NCBI RefSeq assembly: GCF_907165205.1
Contig: NC_058193.1
Coordinates: 18,179,521 to 18,243,520, forward strand
DNA: 64,000 nt
Reading direction: 5' to 3'
Source of the DNA: Coccinella septempunctata
Taxonomy: Eukaryota > Arthropoda > Insecta > Coleoptera > Coccinellidae
The notes below the pieces were generated by a model that did no database searches, was not told where the DNA came from, and was given only the letters and a program-made list of their open reading frames with translations. Within the stretch, counting starts at the first letter, position 1; the number at the start of each line of letters is the position of its first letter. Both the position numbers and the translations under genes were made by a program. This document shows positions 22,480-35,144 of the stretch, one piece after another.

Positions 22480-24981
22480 TAGTACAAAATCTTCCATTTA
22501 GTTGGTGTGTGATTCTCGCTCAAGCAGTGTACAATTTTTTGCTAGTTGCATGAAATACAAACGGTTGTGGAAATTAAAACTTCGTTCGTGCTTCTTTCGT
22601 TGTTTATCTGCCCGAAAATGATCATCATTTTCCTGAATAGAGACAATTTTAACTATACAGGATTTTTTCAAAGGTGAAGCTTTTTTTCGAGAGTATGCAG
22701 AACTCATCAAAATAAGTCGTTTAACCAAAAATTGTCTATATAAAATATCCAAGATGGCTGAGATTCTGCCCCCAGAAGTTCGACAAACTTTCGTTGAATT
22801 TCAAGTAGCTACGGGACTGTGGATTGTGACTACGGCATTTCAAAAACGAAACAAAACATAAACATATGACTGGAAAATGAATCGTTCAGTACCAACTTCA
22901 TCGGATTAGATGCATAAGGTCACTTTTGAGAGAATCATAATTTTTGTATCGTGCAATTTAGGGTGAAAAAAATATTAGAAAATTGAGCCAGTTTCTTGAA
23001 AGTGCTTATGTTAGTTATGTTGAAGAATTGCTATGATGTTTGCCCATTTCATCTCATTTTTACGAAAATTGTTGGAATGTTCGAACAAAAAGATTGTGAT
23101 GCCCATTGTGAAAAAGTTCGTGAATAATGGAAATTAACTAGATATAAGGACATTTAGAAGAAGCCCTGGCCTCCAGAACCCTCTTTCTGTTTTCATGGAC
23201 ACCAACGTTGACTAAAGTTCCCACCATAAAGATCCACTGAGCAACATCTTCTGCACCTGCGGCCATTAAATGTTCAGCGAAATGTTCATATTGTCGAAGA
23301 CCAAGAGGTTACAAGTAATGAAGAATTTGATATTCTGGAATTTGACATTCAAATCTGATGAGGAGCTCGACGGCAATAAAGATGGGGATGACGTGTAAAA
23401 ACTTCGTGTCCCTGCACATCTGAGCCCTCTACTATGAAACGTGCAAGAGTGCATTTATGAATAATGTTTGTTCTATTGTACCTATATTCTTGAATGAGAT
23501 GACGGTTCAACTATTTTCTATGAGTAGGCCCCTTATGGCACAGCCTTCAATGTTAAATCGATTAGAGAGTGAGTAATTTTTGCTGTATTGAAAAGAGGCA
23601 CCTGAATAGCGGCATGCTACTAAAAACGTTTAATATAAGTAGAAAAAAGTATACCTATTGTTGAATACAAATGATATGGACCAGGCAACTCAAGTTTTCT
23701 TTCTTTTGCTCATTTAAAAAAATAACATAATTTGGGCGATCAGTTGGGCCGAACCACTGAGAAGATTTGAATCATTTTGATTCGATTTGAAAAGTTGTTT
23801 TCGTTTTCCACAAAAGATATCAATTTTTTTTCAGATGCTCTCTTCTGAGTGAAAACTGGAAAAAAACAAAATAAGGCCAACAATATTGGATTTTCTTGGC
23901 CTTGGTCTTCAAAAGTTAAGCCTTGGCAAAAATTGTCGCAAACTACTTTTTACTGATATTCAAGATACACTCCGTCGTTTAAAACTATTTCCACCTAGCA
24001 ATTTTTAAAAACCAAAACTCTAATTTTCCTCGGCTACTGCTGAATTATGATGAAAATACGATTCCTGTAGTCTATGAGATTGGCGTGCTGCCATCTTTGC
24101 TATGTCTGTTAGGAAAGTAAATTGAGTTGGTCCTCAGTTTCTGTCAGATGGCGCTGCACTATACCGGCTACTGAAATGGAATAAAGGTATCACACTTCAT
24201 TCCATTATAGTCGGGTTCATGTCGAACGAGACCGACACCACGGTCTGCATCTTCTATTCGTCCACGAAATGTTGTTTCTGTTAATACTTTGAGTGATGAT
24301 GGATGCTAATTTGATTCAGATCGAAACATTTGTTGATTTTATATCTACGGGTGTAATGTTTCTGAATTAAATTCGTTCATCATTCCATATTATCCATTTA
24401 TGATATGAATTATATTCAGATGCATGAAAACCACCCATAAAAATATCAACAAATGTTGACCGTGTCAGCATTCGAAGAAAAAAACCGATTTCCATAAGAA
24501 ATATGGATAATATAATGATGGTTTCGGACTGAGCTAGAAAAAGGGATAATTTTCTTCCTCATCTTTTTTGAATCAATCTGCCTGCAAGATATTCAAGGTT
24601 CTGGACTTGAACGATTATGGATTTTCATCAAGTACCTGTCACGTCAAATCAACCAATATTCTGCGTTGAAAAACCTAAAATAGCGTAAATAGCCATTAAT
24701 AATTTTTCTAGAGGGATATTCTATCATGCCTTCTTTTTGAACAGTAGCAAGAGGGTTTCAGGGCGTCATTTATGAGCAGAAAATAAATATTGCAGTTTAC
24801 TCCAGGTGTGTTGGATTCAGAAACTCCGGAGGGGCTGTCGGATATGAAATATCTCGATATTATCTGACTTCAACTACCCTGGAAGCTACGTGTGCAATTG
24901 CATTACTGTCTAGGAAATCGTGATATACCTTTGCTATGAAAACATACAGACAAATTTTATTCATTACGTTTCACTAGTTTT
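22480..24981. other. anonymous sequence, no gene recognised
   Basis: No supported feature. Around 22750-23450 some frames vaguely resemble transposase DNA-binding sequence, but not enough to name. The rest is AT-rich DNA. Confidence 0.35.
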
Positions 24982-25202
24982 ACAGTGTCAGTCAAAAATA
25001 TGTACCGAGCTGTCTGGGGGTAATTGTACATTGAAAAATAAGTATAGCTTGAAATAAAAACAAATAAACTCATGGTCCAAAATGCAACATGCAATTACCT
25101 TTTGCATGTATTTGGGACATGAGTTTATTTATGGAACTATACTTATTTTTCAATGTACTATCACCCCCAGAAAGCTCGGTACACATTTTGAGTCACCCTG
25201 TA
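24982..25202. repeat. palindromic MITE, about 220 bp
   Basis: Arms of about 80 bp: TGTACCGAGCTGTCTGGGGG and ACATTGAAAAATAAGTATAG at the left, with CTATACTTATTTTTCAATGT and CCCCCAGAAAGCTCGGTACA at the right. The right end finishes GAGTCACCCTGTATA. Confidence 0.8.
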
Positions 25203-27304
25203 TATGTCTACGGGAAGACCTCTAAGCTGTAGTGGTGGGTAGATGTCTATTCTACGAATGGAATTCGGTAACACTGATGCATTCATAACGAAATCCAAAG
25301 ATCACACAAGATAACACCATATAAATTTAGATACACACGGCTCGGAAGAACGAGCAAAAAATATACCAAAAAAACACCAAAATCTTCTGCATCGTCTCTC
25401 CACACCAGGAAAAGTCAAGAATTCAGTTCAATTTCAGCTTGATGCTGAACTTTCACCCATTTAACTGCAAATAATCGAACTGGATATCAGCAAGTTATTA
25501 GAAAAGGCATATTCAAGAGAAAAATCAGTCAGTTGCATATCTAGCACAGAAATGATGAATCCTAACTTCTTTTATATCTCGACATTATGAAAATGGAGAT
25601 AAATGGCACTCTAGATGTTGAAAATAATGTACTGAGGAGGACAGATATGGCACGATTAATTCCACTACATTTACCGCCTAAATGCAAAACTGAATTCTCG
25701 AAGAGAAACAAACAAGTTTATCAGTATTTATGGAAATTTTAAGAGGAGAGATGCAACCACGACGAAATTTGATGAAGGGAAATGAAGCAACCTCACCAAC
25801 TGAGAATATTCACCGAATATTTTGTTATGTTTGTGGCTTCTTATCGAATATTATCTTCGGAAACTCTGGATTTCTGTGAATCTCTTTCAAACGAATTCCT
25901 GTTCGAATGTGCAGTATCATATTATTATTGGTTATGTGTACCTTGTAGGAGTGTCTTCAGGGTAAAATACTGCCAATGATGTCAATCAGAAAGTGATTGT
26001 ACAGATAATGTAACAAAGGAAATTGCTTTCTTCTCATTATTACTCATTTTCAATCATTAACGTGTGTAATTAAGCAGGAATCTGCACCTCTTGATATTTC
26101 GTCTATTCGATGTCGGCCACGTTCCAGACATTTGAAGGAAGTTTCAAAATAAAACAAAGTAGTGAACACTCAAGAAATTCGAATAGGAACCCATATTTTT
26201 CATCACACATATGGATTGAAGAACATGAAAGGTATCTCGAACATTTTATATGCCGAAATCAAATAGTTTAAGTTTTTGAGAATAATCGAAAAATTAACCA
26301 GTTCGGCAATGATTTGCTTCGTGTATGTTCGTTCTACAGTTGGGGAGCCCAAGAATAAAATTCAGAATTTACTCGAGCGTGTCAAATTAATGAAAGGGGG
26401 AGAGACCTTGGACCCTTTAGAGTATTTACCAAAATTTAGACCTGCATGTCTAATGTATATAGGGAAAAAAATTGTCTAGGATAGCCTGTGAGATTAGTGA
26501 AGTAAAAATGATCATTGTACATACTCGAGCGTGTCAGATTGAAATATATGTGGTTAATTACATGTCGTAAAGTTTATATTCTCTTAATCTAACAATTTAA
26601 GCGTAACGAAAATGTGTGGGAAAACGACAAACTTGCAAACAGAGCGTCCTGTATACATTTTCGAAAGCTGTGGATTTTTTCTCATTTTGACGCTGTTGAT
26701 TCAAGAATACCGAAAACGATATAATATAACAGTTACAAGCTGAAACAACACAAATTTGCATAAAAGGTCCAAAAAATCAGTTTTCTTGAATTATTTCCTT
26801 TCTTAGGCTTCAAATAGTTGAGGAAAATATTGAATAAATACTATTTTATTCCTATTGTTCAATTTGTAACCACGCCAACGCCTTTAAACATTTCGTTTCT
26901 TTTTCGAGACAAAAAATAAATACATAGCTATACAAGGCATACAATATGAGAAATACTGTTCATTTTTATAGACATCTTATATTATTTCATATGATTTTAT
27001 TTTTGTGTGGATGCTTCTTGGGTGTATCCTGTTTGTATCCAATTCTTTTAAAATATAAATAAATAAATATATAATATGTGAAATTATATGACCTATTTAC
27101 GACAAACAATATGGCTTATTAAAAAATTAGGACACTTCAAGGAATCAAAAATTCACACGGCAGGAACGCAACATAAGCATGCATTGAGTCACCCATGATG
27201 TTATATGATCAATATGACAACGACTTTAATATAGAACTACAATAAAATGATATTAAATGGACCTGACCCTATTGATGAGACCAGCACTCATCTTCTAATT
27301 ATAT
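25203..27304. other. anonymous AT-rich sequence
   Basis: No gene recognised. The open frames 25782-25979 and 26276-26479 carry no domain I know. AATAAATAAATAT occurs near 27060. Confidence 0.35.
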
Positions 27305-27461
27305 TACGAGGATGTATTGATATCTAGTCAGTCTAGACCAGTTCCAGGCATAAAAAAAATATTGCGTTACAATAGCAACGAACAATAACTCATTAGAAGT
27401 GTCAGTGTTAAGTTTGAGGTCAAAAAAGTAACCCAGAGTTACGCAATGAATTAAAAGAAAG

Positions 27462-29554
27462 ATGTCCACCGAAATTATGAAAATCGAAAAATTGGAGTAT
27501 CGAGCCATCATCTAGTACCTGTATTTAAAAGGGTTAAGAGGTAAGAAGATTTACGAAGATATGCTTAATACCCTTGGTGATCAATGTCCTTCGTATGCGA
27601 CCGTGAAAAATTGGACTACAAGCTTCAAAAGAGGTGAATTTTCCATTGAACATGATGACCGAACGGAAGGCCAGTTTCTGTGTCAGTCCCCGAAAATATC
27701 GATGCATTTCATGTCATGATTTCATCAGACCGTCAAATTTTGCTAAAACGGATATCTGAAACACTGAATATTGCATACAAACGCGTTCATCGTATAGTTC
27801 ATGTAAATTTGGACAAAATTACTGCAAAATGAATCCCCAAATGTTTGAATGTTGACCAAAAGCGTGCAAGGGTAGAAGCATCGCGGTCAATCTGTGCTCG
27901 ATTTTTTTAAATTTATTCTCATGAACATTTACATTATGTGAAGAGATAACGTCAAATAAAACAAAGTACAAAATCCTAACCTACAAGTAAATATGGAGCG
28001 CTCAGATCTAAGATGAGAGGAACTTCTAAACGCTGTAGGGTTGTTTCAAATTAGATTTGAAAGACTTGAAAAATTTTTATGGTAGAATTTTATTATGGAA
28101 TTTTATTGAAAACGTTAATGCAGATATACTCTGCATTTTTCTCAGTTAGCGTTAGATTATGTTTCGGATAATTCAAAGGGAACATATGAATTTCTTTATT
28201 TTTATTGAAAGATAAAAGACACCTGTAAATGAAAAGACCAGTATCTAAGTGTCAAAACTTTGTTCTTTTTGAAATGACCATGACAAGACTGCCTGTAAGA
28301 TAGGCCATAGATTACACGAATAGCCGATTTCTGAATAATAAATATTTGATCGACACCAGTACATCCCCCTCAAGCAATTATTCCGTAAGTTAGAAGTGCT
28401 TGGAAATTAGCATATATAGTACAGTATCTCTAGGACATTACGATCCACTTGCCTCGCCATCACTCTCAACGAATACACGACTGAGACTAGTTTTTGTTTG
28501 AGACACGAAGTGTTTATTCAAATTAAGTCAAATTAGAACCAATAATCACACCCAAAAATCTTGTGTTAAGGGAAGAACAGTGTGATCCAGAAGATCGATC
28601 GACTTGGAATAATGTGTAGGCTTTCTAGATGCAGAAAAAAAAACATGCACTATCTTTTGGTGAAATTTAATATGAGGCTATTTCTTTGACAACACTCATA
28701 TACAGACGCCGCTGTTAGTTTAGCCGATAAGGTGACTGAATTTACATCTTTTTCTCGAATAATGAAACTTGTATCATCCGCAAATGTAACTGAGGAGATG
28801 AGGTCATTCATATAAATTAATTTCCCTGGAACACACCGTTCTCTAATAACTCGTCGTTCGACAAAAACGTTTCCCCTTCAATCTCTATTTTTACCGTCTA
28901 TTCCCCTTTACGGAAGATTTCCAATTGTTTACTTTATTTGAAAACGATGTAGACTTCTTAAACCGAATTGTAACTATGGATGAGACTTCGGTACATTTAT
29001 AGGACCCAGAAACAAAGTAACAATCGATGGAATGGCGACACTCTGGTTCTCCAAGACCTAAGAAGTTTCGTGTCCAAAAATCTGCTGGAAAAGTCCTTGC
29101 TTCATTTTTTTGTGATTGCCATGGAGTAATCATGATTGATTTTTTGGATGAGGGTAGAACAATAACCGGAGAGTACTATTCGACATTACTGACCACTCTA
29201 CGGGAAAAAATTAAAGAGAGGAGACGCGGAAAGCTATCCAAAGGTGTTTTGTTTTTGCAGGGAAACGCCCCTGCACACGAATATCATGTTGCCATGCAAA
29301 AAATTCGTGATTCAGGGTTTGAATTACTAGAACACCCGCCTTATTCACCAGTTTTGGCTCCATCCGACTATAATCTCTTTCCTCAACTGAAAAAAGTTTA
29401 AAAGGTAGTAAATTTTCTTCCAACGAGGAGGTAATAAAAGCTGTGGAGGTCTGGTTTGCAGAACAAGGAAAACCATTTTTTTTTGAAAGTTCTAGGAACG
29501 TTGCAGGTTCGCTGTAATAAATGTATCCAATTAAGAGGAGAATATGTTGAGTAA
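27462..29554 (+). pseudogene. mariner transposase, interrupted (irritans-like)
   Basis: Starts ATGTCCACCGAAATTATG at 27462 and ends at TAA 29552-29554 after a QLRGEYVE-like C-terminus. Codon 19 or so is already a stop (IITAG), frameshifts follow, and a retroelement splits it at 27905. The second catalytic Asp is Gly (FLQGNAPAH) and the Trp of MDETW is Ser; the third Asp (APSDYNLFP) is intact. The 3' third (29027-29401) stays open. Confidence 0.88.
27905..28935 (-). mobile_element. 5'-truncated non-LTR retrotransposon inside mariner copy 2
   Basis: ATTT flanks both sides (27901-27904, 28936-28939). On the minus strand the insert encodes decayed reverse transcriptase from just before the catalytic motif: NGVFQG, YMNDL, SVTFADDTSFI (FADD near 28775), LNTRFLGVIIGSNLT. 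These are followed by the post-RT region (CTGVDQIFIIQKSAIRVIYGLSYRQSCHGHF, given here in outline). It ends at the insert's left edge in an A-rich tail, seen as poly-T on the plus strand. The post-RT pattern fits the jockey/CR1 group. Several stops and a small deletion after the GVPQG-like motif show it is dead. Confidence 0.8.
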
Positions 29555-29624
29555 TAAAATATTTCAAAATTGAAATTTTGATTGGTTCTATAGTAGGCTA
29601 AGAAGTTTTCAATATATCCTCGTA

Positions 29625-30434
29625 CGTACATATCCAAAATGATGGTGGAATCTGATCAGAATTTATAGATATTCGATCTCACATCTCACTTATACGAATT
29701 GATGTGTCATCACATATCACACACAAAAAATGGCAAACACCCTTTTTCGTCGAAAAAAATAAGGGGAATGTAATATTCAAACACACACAATTGGCGCTAA
29801 AACTTTAAATTGTTCAGAAAAACTTTCACCCCGTGCCTGCAAGGCATAAAGATGTGAATTGAAAGTAAACGTTTAGAATAAGGGGAAACGGTACATCTAT
29901 CTCCCCCTCGAAGAAAAATCGTTTAAAATTCAAGTGCAGGAAAATCATTTACAGTGGCAGATCCCAATGGGAATGAAAAAGTTTCTCTAGCTGAAGTTCA
30001 ATTCTCCTTTCCGATGTACAACCCTAAGGCAGGAGTTCCACACAAAACGGAAAGACCTAGGAATTTCCCGCAATGACATTTGGGAAAATAATGAGTTGCC
30101 GGATTTTCATTGAGCAGAAAAACGATTGTGTGGTATCGCAAATATTCCATCTATTTTCAATACGATTTATTTCTCTGACGTCCGAAGGCATAGTCATTAT
30201 TGATTGTCTGTTCAATTGGGCGAAAGCTTCTTTGTCGAGGAGGAATAGTTATGAAAATTCCAATTGGTTTTTCAAACGAAGTGTGTTATATCGTATTGAT
30301 AAGAATTTTAGTGGAGTGCCGTTGGTGACAATATGTAGGAACCCACTGAACATGCATGAATTTCGAAATGAACTTTTGTATTAGATTCTTCATATTCTGT
30401 ATGAAAATGATGACTCATAAAAAATAGTTGTTTT
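29625..30434. other. anonymous AT-rich sequence
   Basis: No gene recognised; the 30073-30384 frame has no known domain. Confidence 0.35.
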
Positions 30435-31107
30435 TTCGAATTTTCGAATTTGAATATAAGTTTGGTAACACAACTATATCTGAATTCTCAACGGTTTTCG
30501 AGAAATTTGACTTTTTATTAATATTTTGACAGCTTGAGGTACGAATAAAGGACAATAGCTCCATCCCTATTCTATGTAATTCATTCAAATTCGGACTGTG
30601 TCTAGTCAATAAATGATTGACTTAAAATTTTCCTTGTAAACAACCATATTATACAGGGTCCACGAGAACGTAGATCCATTATCAAAACAGAAATTCATCA
30701 AAATCTTCATTTTTTTAAATAGCAATCAATTTTTTTTTCTGTTCATTTTCATACATTTTTTGTTCGCTTTCAGTTGTTTCAAATAATGAACAGAAAAAAA
30801 TATGGGTTGCCATTTAAAAAATAAAGATTTTGATGAATTTCTGTTTTGATAATGGATCTACTTTTTCGTGGACCCTGTATACAATATGGTTATTTACAAA
30901 GAAAATTTTCAATGTATCATTTATTGACTAGACACAGTCCAAATTTGAATCAATTACATAAAATAGGTACGGAGCTATAGTCCTTTATGTAAGTACCTCA
31001 AACTGTCAAAATATTAATAAAAAGTAACATTTCTCGAAAACCGTTGAGAATTCAGAAATAGTTGTGCAATCAAATTCATATTCAAATTTAACAAGGAATT
31101 CAAAAAT
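30435..31107. repeat. 670-bp long palindrome with nested MITE-like core
   Basis: Two arms of about 300 bp are inverted copies. Outer parts include TCTGAATTCTCAACGGTTTT against AAAACCGTTGAGAATTCAGA and TTGACTAGACACAGTC against GACTGTGTCTAGTCAA. The core starts TATACAGGGTCCACGA and ends CGTGGACCCTGTATAC. The loop lies around 30740-30785. No coding. Confidence 0.85.
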
Positions 31108-31127
31108 GTAAAAATATATAGGGTGTT

Positions 31128-31302
31128 CCATTTAAAATAACCAAGTTGATAGCTGTGCAGAAGAAACGAAACACTTTGTATAGTTCTAAATAATATTAGG
31201 AGACGCTCTACTTAAAAAGAGGAAAGTTTTAGTTCAAACTCTTTTTTGCGAAGTTAATAAGAGTAATCGACCGCTGTCCTATGGCACGGACACCCTGTAT
31301 AC
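31128..31302. repeat. short TIR repeat, ACAGGGTGT class
   Basis: Starts ATATAGGGTGTTCC and ends GGACACCCTGTATA, about 175 bp apart; non-coding. Confidence 0.55.
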
Positions 31303-33129
31303 ATATCTGCGTGATTTCATATAAGTATATGTATTCGTACAATTCGAAATATACTTGTTTATGGTCAAATAGTACATACATAATAATGCGTATATTTTTG
31401 AAGTATGTAACCCATGGAGAATGTTTATAGCTATGAGCTCTTTGGATCAAAAATTTTTGAAGCCTTTCACTTTCAAAATTATTATCTTCATATGGCTAGG
31501 AAAAGCGACATTTAAATGTAACATTCGAACTTCAAACGTTCATAACTCACAAATATTTTACTCCACACACCTAAAACAAAAAAACCACTTTATAATAAAT
31601 TGAAAATACTTCTGTTATCGTATATGCTTTAGTTTTTGAGTAATTTTTTTTTATTCCGAAAATCTCTCCTCAACTGATTGCAACAAACCAGGTACCTAAG
31701 ATGGTCCAAACTCCAGTACTTGACAGTACTCAAATGCTGGAAAGCGTAAAAAGATTTCGTCCAATTGTAATTATGGAAAATATGGTGGGGATAGTTTATA
31801 TAATTTTTCAAGCTGAAAAATAATGATACTGAATTTTTCAATATCAAAACTCCTTTAATATTTACTATTAAATTAAATACTTCTAGAGCTAATTTTGAAG
31901 AATTTCCAAGAACTCCAAGAAAGTTCCTATAAATTTGTTCCAAATTTGTCTTGTTGTCTAATTCTCGTACTATTTGACATTGGACGTTTAAAATTCAGTA
32001 GTTTGCGAATTTATACTCGACATAGAAAAGTCATAACTGAATTCATATAGTTTGTGAAAATCTCGTTTGCTTTCTTTCTGAATAAGCTACAATTATGTTC
32101 ATCAAATTCTTCAAAAAAACTATAGTTTTGAGTTATTCATGAAAACCCGTTCAAAAACGTCACTTTTTTCAGTAAAAAAATCTCAGGTTTCAATCGCAAA
32201 TAACTCGAAAATAATTGGTTTTACAAAAAAACTTTATACTACATTCTTGCTCAAATTCAATCACCCTATTTTTGGGGTTTACTTCGACTTTGATAATCAG
32301 GTAATTTAGATCGTTTATAAATAAATAGATAATGAGAAGAATAATTTTTTTGAGTGAATTTTGTCGAATAAAGTTCAGAAAATGATTAGCTGCAGTAATT
32401 AATTTTTTTAATAGATATTTCCTAGATTCCGATGTATCAATCTTACGGCAATCCACTATTTCATGAAGCTACATTTAACTGGATTTATTTCTTGTTAAAT
32501 AAATCCAATAGGAACGCTCTTTTTATGCTCCTACTTCACCTATATGAAAAATTGTTTTGCAAAAATTAAAAGCATTAGAAAATTTCAAAAGCCTTGTGCC
32601 GCAGAACGAGAACTTTTGAGCATAATTCCTATCAGAAACCAGAAACCCAATCACTTTCCATGTCTTTTATAATAGGTACTTATGAAACGGTGTTTATCAG
32701 AATAAGCTTAGCAAATAGGCTTCGATACGAATCAGTTTCGATTCAATTTCTGAATATTTTATTACTTTGATTTCAATGCTGGAATACCAATCTCCTTATT
32801 GAATAAATGCGTTATTACCTTCGGCAAAATGAGAAGAAAGAAATAATTTTATATCTATTCAATAAGGTGTACTGTAATAATGAGATATGTTCAAACTCTA
32901 CATGTTTCGCCCTATTGAGGCATCTTCGGCTCAGCGAATTGGGAATAAATAAAAAAACATATTTTCGTGATCATAGAAATCTTACTCGTTCGAATTTACA
33001 GGTTACATGCAACATACACTTACTGAACATATAGAATTGAATCAAAATTGAAGTCAACGTTGTTGAAATTCCCATAAAATGTTACGATGTTTGCATCGAA
33101 CTATTGGTTGAAGGCTGTTTCCCGAGACA
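31303..33129. other. anonymous AT-rich sequence with small hairpins
   Basis: No gene. Small inverted repeats occur at 32478-32510 (GGATTTATTT...AAATAAATCC) and 32792-32868 (CTTATTGAATA...TATTCAATAAG). A hammerhead-like core on the minus strand lies near 32895-32940 (CCGAAGATGCC, loop, GGGCGAAACATG), with C at the second core position instead of U. Confidence 0.35.
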
Positions 33130-34380
33130 GAGGGTTTCATCATTGCTATCCAAGATCAGGTGATTCCAACAAGGAACTACATGAAATATATCGCCAAGGA
33201 TGCCTTAGTTGCAATATACGGTATAGGATTATCTGATGTGATTGATTTCAAAATAATGAAGAATATCACTTTAAAATTCTCGTTTGAAACGTTGGTCGAT
33301 GGAACCTCAGACCACAACCCCGTCGAATTGACAATTGGAAAAAAGCCAAGGAAAGAAAGTATGCAAACAAGAGAATACACCCATTGTGCTTAGTTAAGCC
33401 ATTAGATATAATCAGAGGTAACAGAAAAATACTAACAATCACCACAACATATAATCTGGAATGTGCAGTTGATGCGTTGGAAAGGATTATATTGAAAGTC
33501 CATGAAAACAGCACGAAGAAAATGAGGCGACCAGCATCGAGTCATATGCTTCGTAACACTCAGAGAAATAAAAGATCTCATATGGAAAAATCGAAAACTA
33601 AGATGAGAATATGAAGGATAAATAAAAACGACATAAACAGGGAAAACCTCAAACACCACATCGACAAATGCCCTGAAAGACTTGAGAACAGAAAAAGCAG
33701 ATGCAACGAAGGAATTCAAGTACTAAACACTACCGATCATTCTTCATGGAAAATGCAAAAATGTCTCATAAGGGAAAATACTAAAATTCCACCCCAGCAC
33801 GGAGAAAGAGGAATCGAATATTGGTAAGGCGGACTCGATCGAAACAGATTTGAGGTTGAATTATAGAACTGAACACGACAATGAAGATCTCTAGGAACAG
33901 GTAGAAGAAAATGAAGAAGAAATGAATAAACCACTTGACGTGGTAGAAATTCAAAATCCAGCCTCACCTATCAGGGAGGCGTCATGCTGAAGAAAATACC
34001 AAGAAAAGGTATAAGGTAACTGCCGATTTCGTTGTGTTCAACAAAACTGGAAAAAGACAGAAAATTCCCACAAAACTACAGACTCATACCGCTAACGCCT
34101 CTTGGTAAAGTACATAATTGAAAGAGTAATAATAAAATGCTTATAGAAGAAACTGAATATCTAAATCTGTTACCTACAAACAATTTGGGTTCATGAAGAA
34201 CTCGGCAGAACAACAATTATTGAGGCATACATACATAACAAAAAACAAAAGGATTAAAAATAAATGCGAGCAACAGGTCTTATGGTACAAGACGTCGCCT
34301 CATGTCTTAATCTCGAATAATTGGATTTTCGTGGATGTCGACTGTAGAAAAAAGTACCATCCTCGAGTCCCTGAGTAATC
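33130..34380 (+). pseudogene. decayed jockey-like non-LTR retrotransposon
   Basis: The first open piece (33160-33393) ends in a TSDHNPVELTI motif, as at the end of an AP-type endonuclease. Further down, frames near 34045-34110 read FNKTGKRQKIPTNYR and PLTPLGKVH, matching the opening motif of a jockey-type RT, and then QFGFMKNSAEQQLL from about 34185. The order endonuclease end, linker, RT start is right for a LINE. Stops and frameshifts throughout; RT past the second motif is absent. The segment before TSDHNPV (IQDQVIPTRNYMKY) resembles a different LINE region, so part may be chimeric. Confidence 0.55.
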
Positions 34381-34606
34381 ATTTTATCTGAATATAATAT
34401 TCTGAAGTATAACACATAATATAAATTTAAAAAATTCTGCGATACGATAAAAAAACGACCATCCTCTAGATGACTTAGAATACCGATTAGGATCGTATGT
34501 CTAGTCTGCTATGTGAAGCAAAATTAGATTCATAAATATGATTCCGCCATAACTCAGAGGAAACGTTTTTTACTGAATAGAATATTATATGTAGGTATAC
34601 CCCTCT

Positions 34607-35144
34607 TCACGGGAACTCATAAGGGATCTTATGAAAAAACATTACTCTTAACTGAATATAACTTGATTTCCATATTACATTATTTGAAGCAAAAAAATCA
34701 ATGTCCCTTAAGAATTCCCATTTCATTTGGGTTTCATTGGGAAACGAATGATAACAAACTGTCATTAGATATTCCCCGTATATTAATTTTAATTTCGAAA
34801 CTAGAATATAATTTTTGTTGAACTTCAAAAATTGTTATTTTGCAGCTCCAATGAAAATCGTCATTTCGAATAAAATAATTACTCCAAAAACTTTTTGCCT
34901 TACTTCAAAAGGGGCCAATCATTGTACATAATTAAAGTGAATTTTACTCAAGTGTTGTAGGATTTAGATTAAATGGACTGTATTTGAATTCAAATATATC
35001 AAAGCCTTCAAATCCTTCCTTTTGCGTAAATGGGGCCAGATCTCTCTTGAGGTTCTTCAATGAGGTGATTGGATTTGTGCAGAAGTCTGCAGCTCCCAAA
35101 GACACTTTTGCTTTTTCCAGAAGCATTGCGTGGGTTTCGTATAA
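34607..35144 (-). CDS. candidate host-gene exons, unrecognised
   Basis: On the minus strand an open block from 35144 to 34948 begins after a pyrimidine-rich tract and CTTAG and ends at GA/GTAAAA. It encodes 65 residues including LLEKAKVSLGAADFC and EGFDIFEFKYSPFNL, of ordinary protein composition unlike the low-complexity frames around it. A second block (34828-34607) encodes LIYGEYLMTVCYHSFPNETQ, preceded by ATTCTAG. The obvious splice between them does not keep frame, so this could be a pseudogene or a wrong junction. A weak likeness to insect takeout/JHBP-type proteins came to mind but is not established. Confidence 0.28.

Larger units (their letters stand above)
27305..29624 (+). mobile_element. 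mariner copy 2 with a LINE insertion
   Basis: Ends TACGAGGATGTATTGA and TCAATATATCCTCGTA with TA edges. Without the 1031-bp insert and 4-bp duplication it is 1285 bp, the same size as copy 1 without its insert. The plus-strand transposase is interrupted at about one third of its length. Confidence 0.9.

Noticed and set aside
22742..23450. Possible transposase DNA-binding relic (VMPIVKKFVNNG and following)
   Set aside because: Resemblance is short and the frame breaks at once; a profile search would be needed to claim it.
26276..26479. 67-residue frame with LLERVKLMKGG
   Set aside because: No domain, no splice or start support, surrounded by anonymous AT-rich sequence.
29211..29567. 118-residue minus-strand frame in mariner copy 2
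   Set aside because: Antisense to the transposase C-terminus.
33160..33393. 77-residue frame as a host gene
   Set aside because: Ends in an endonuclease TSDHNPV motif and is followed by RT-like pieces, so it belongs to a LINE relic.
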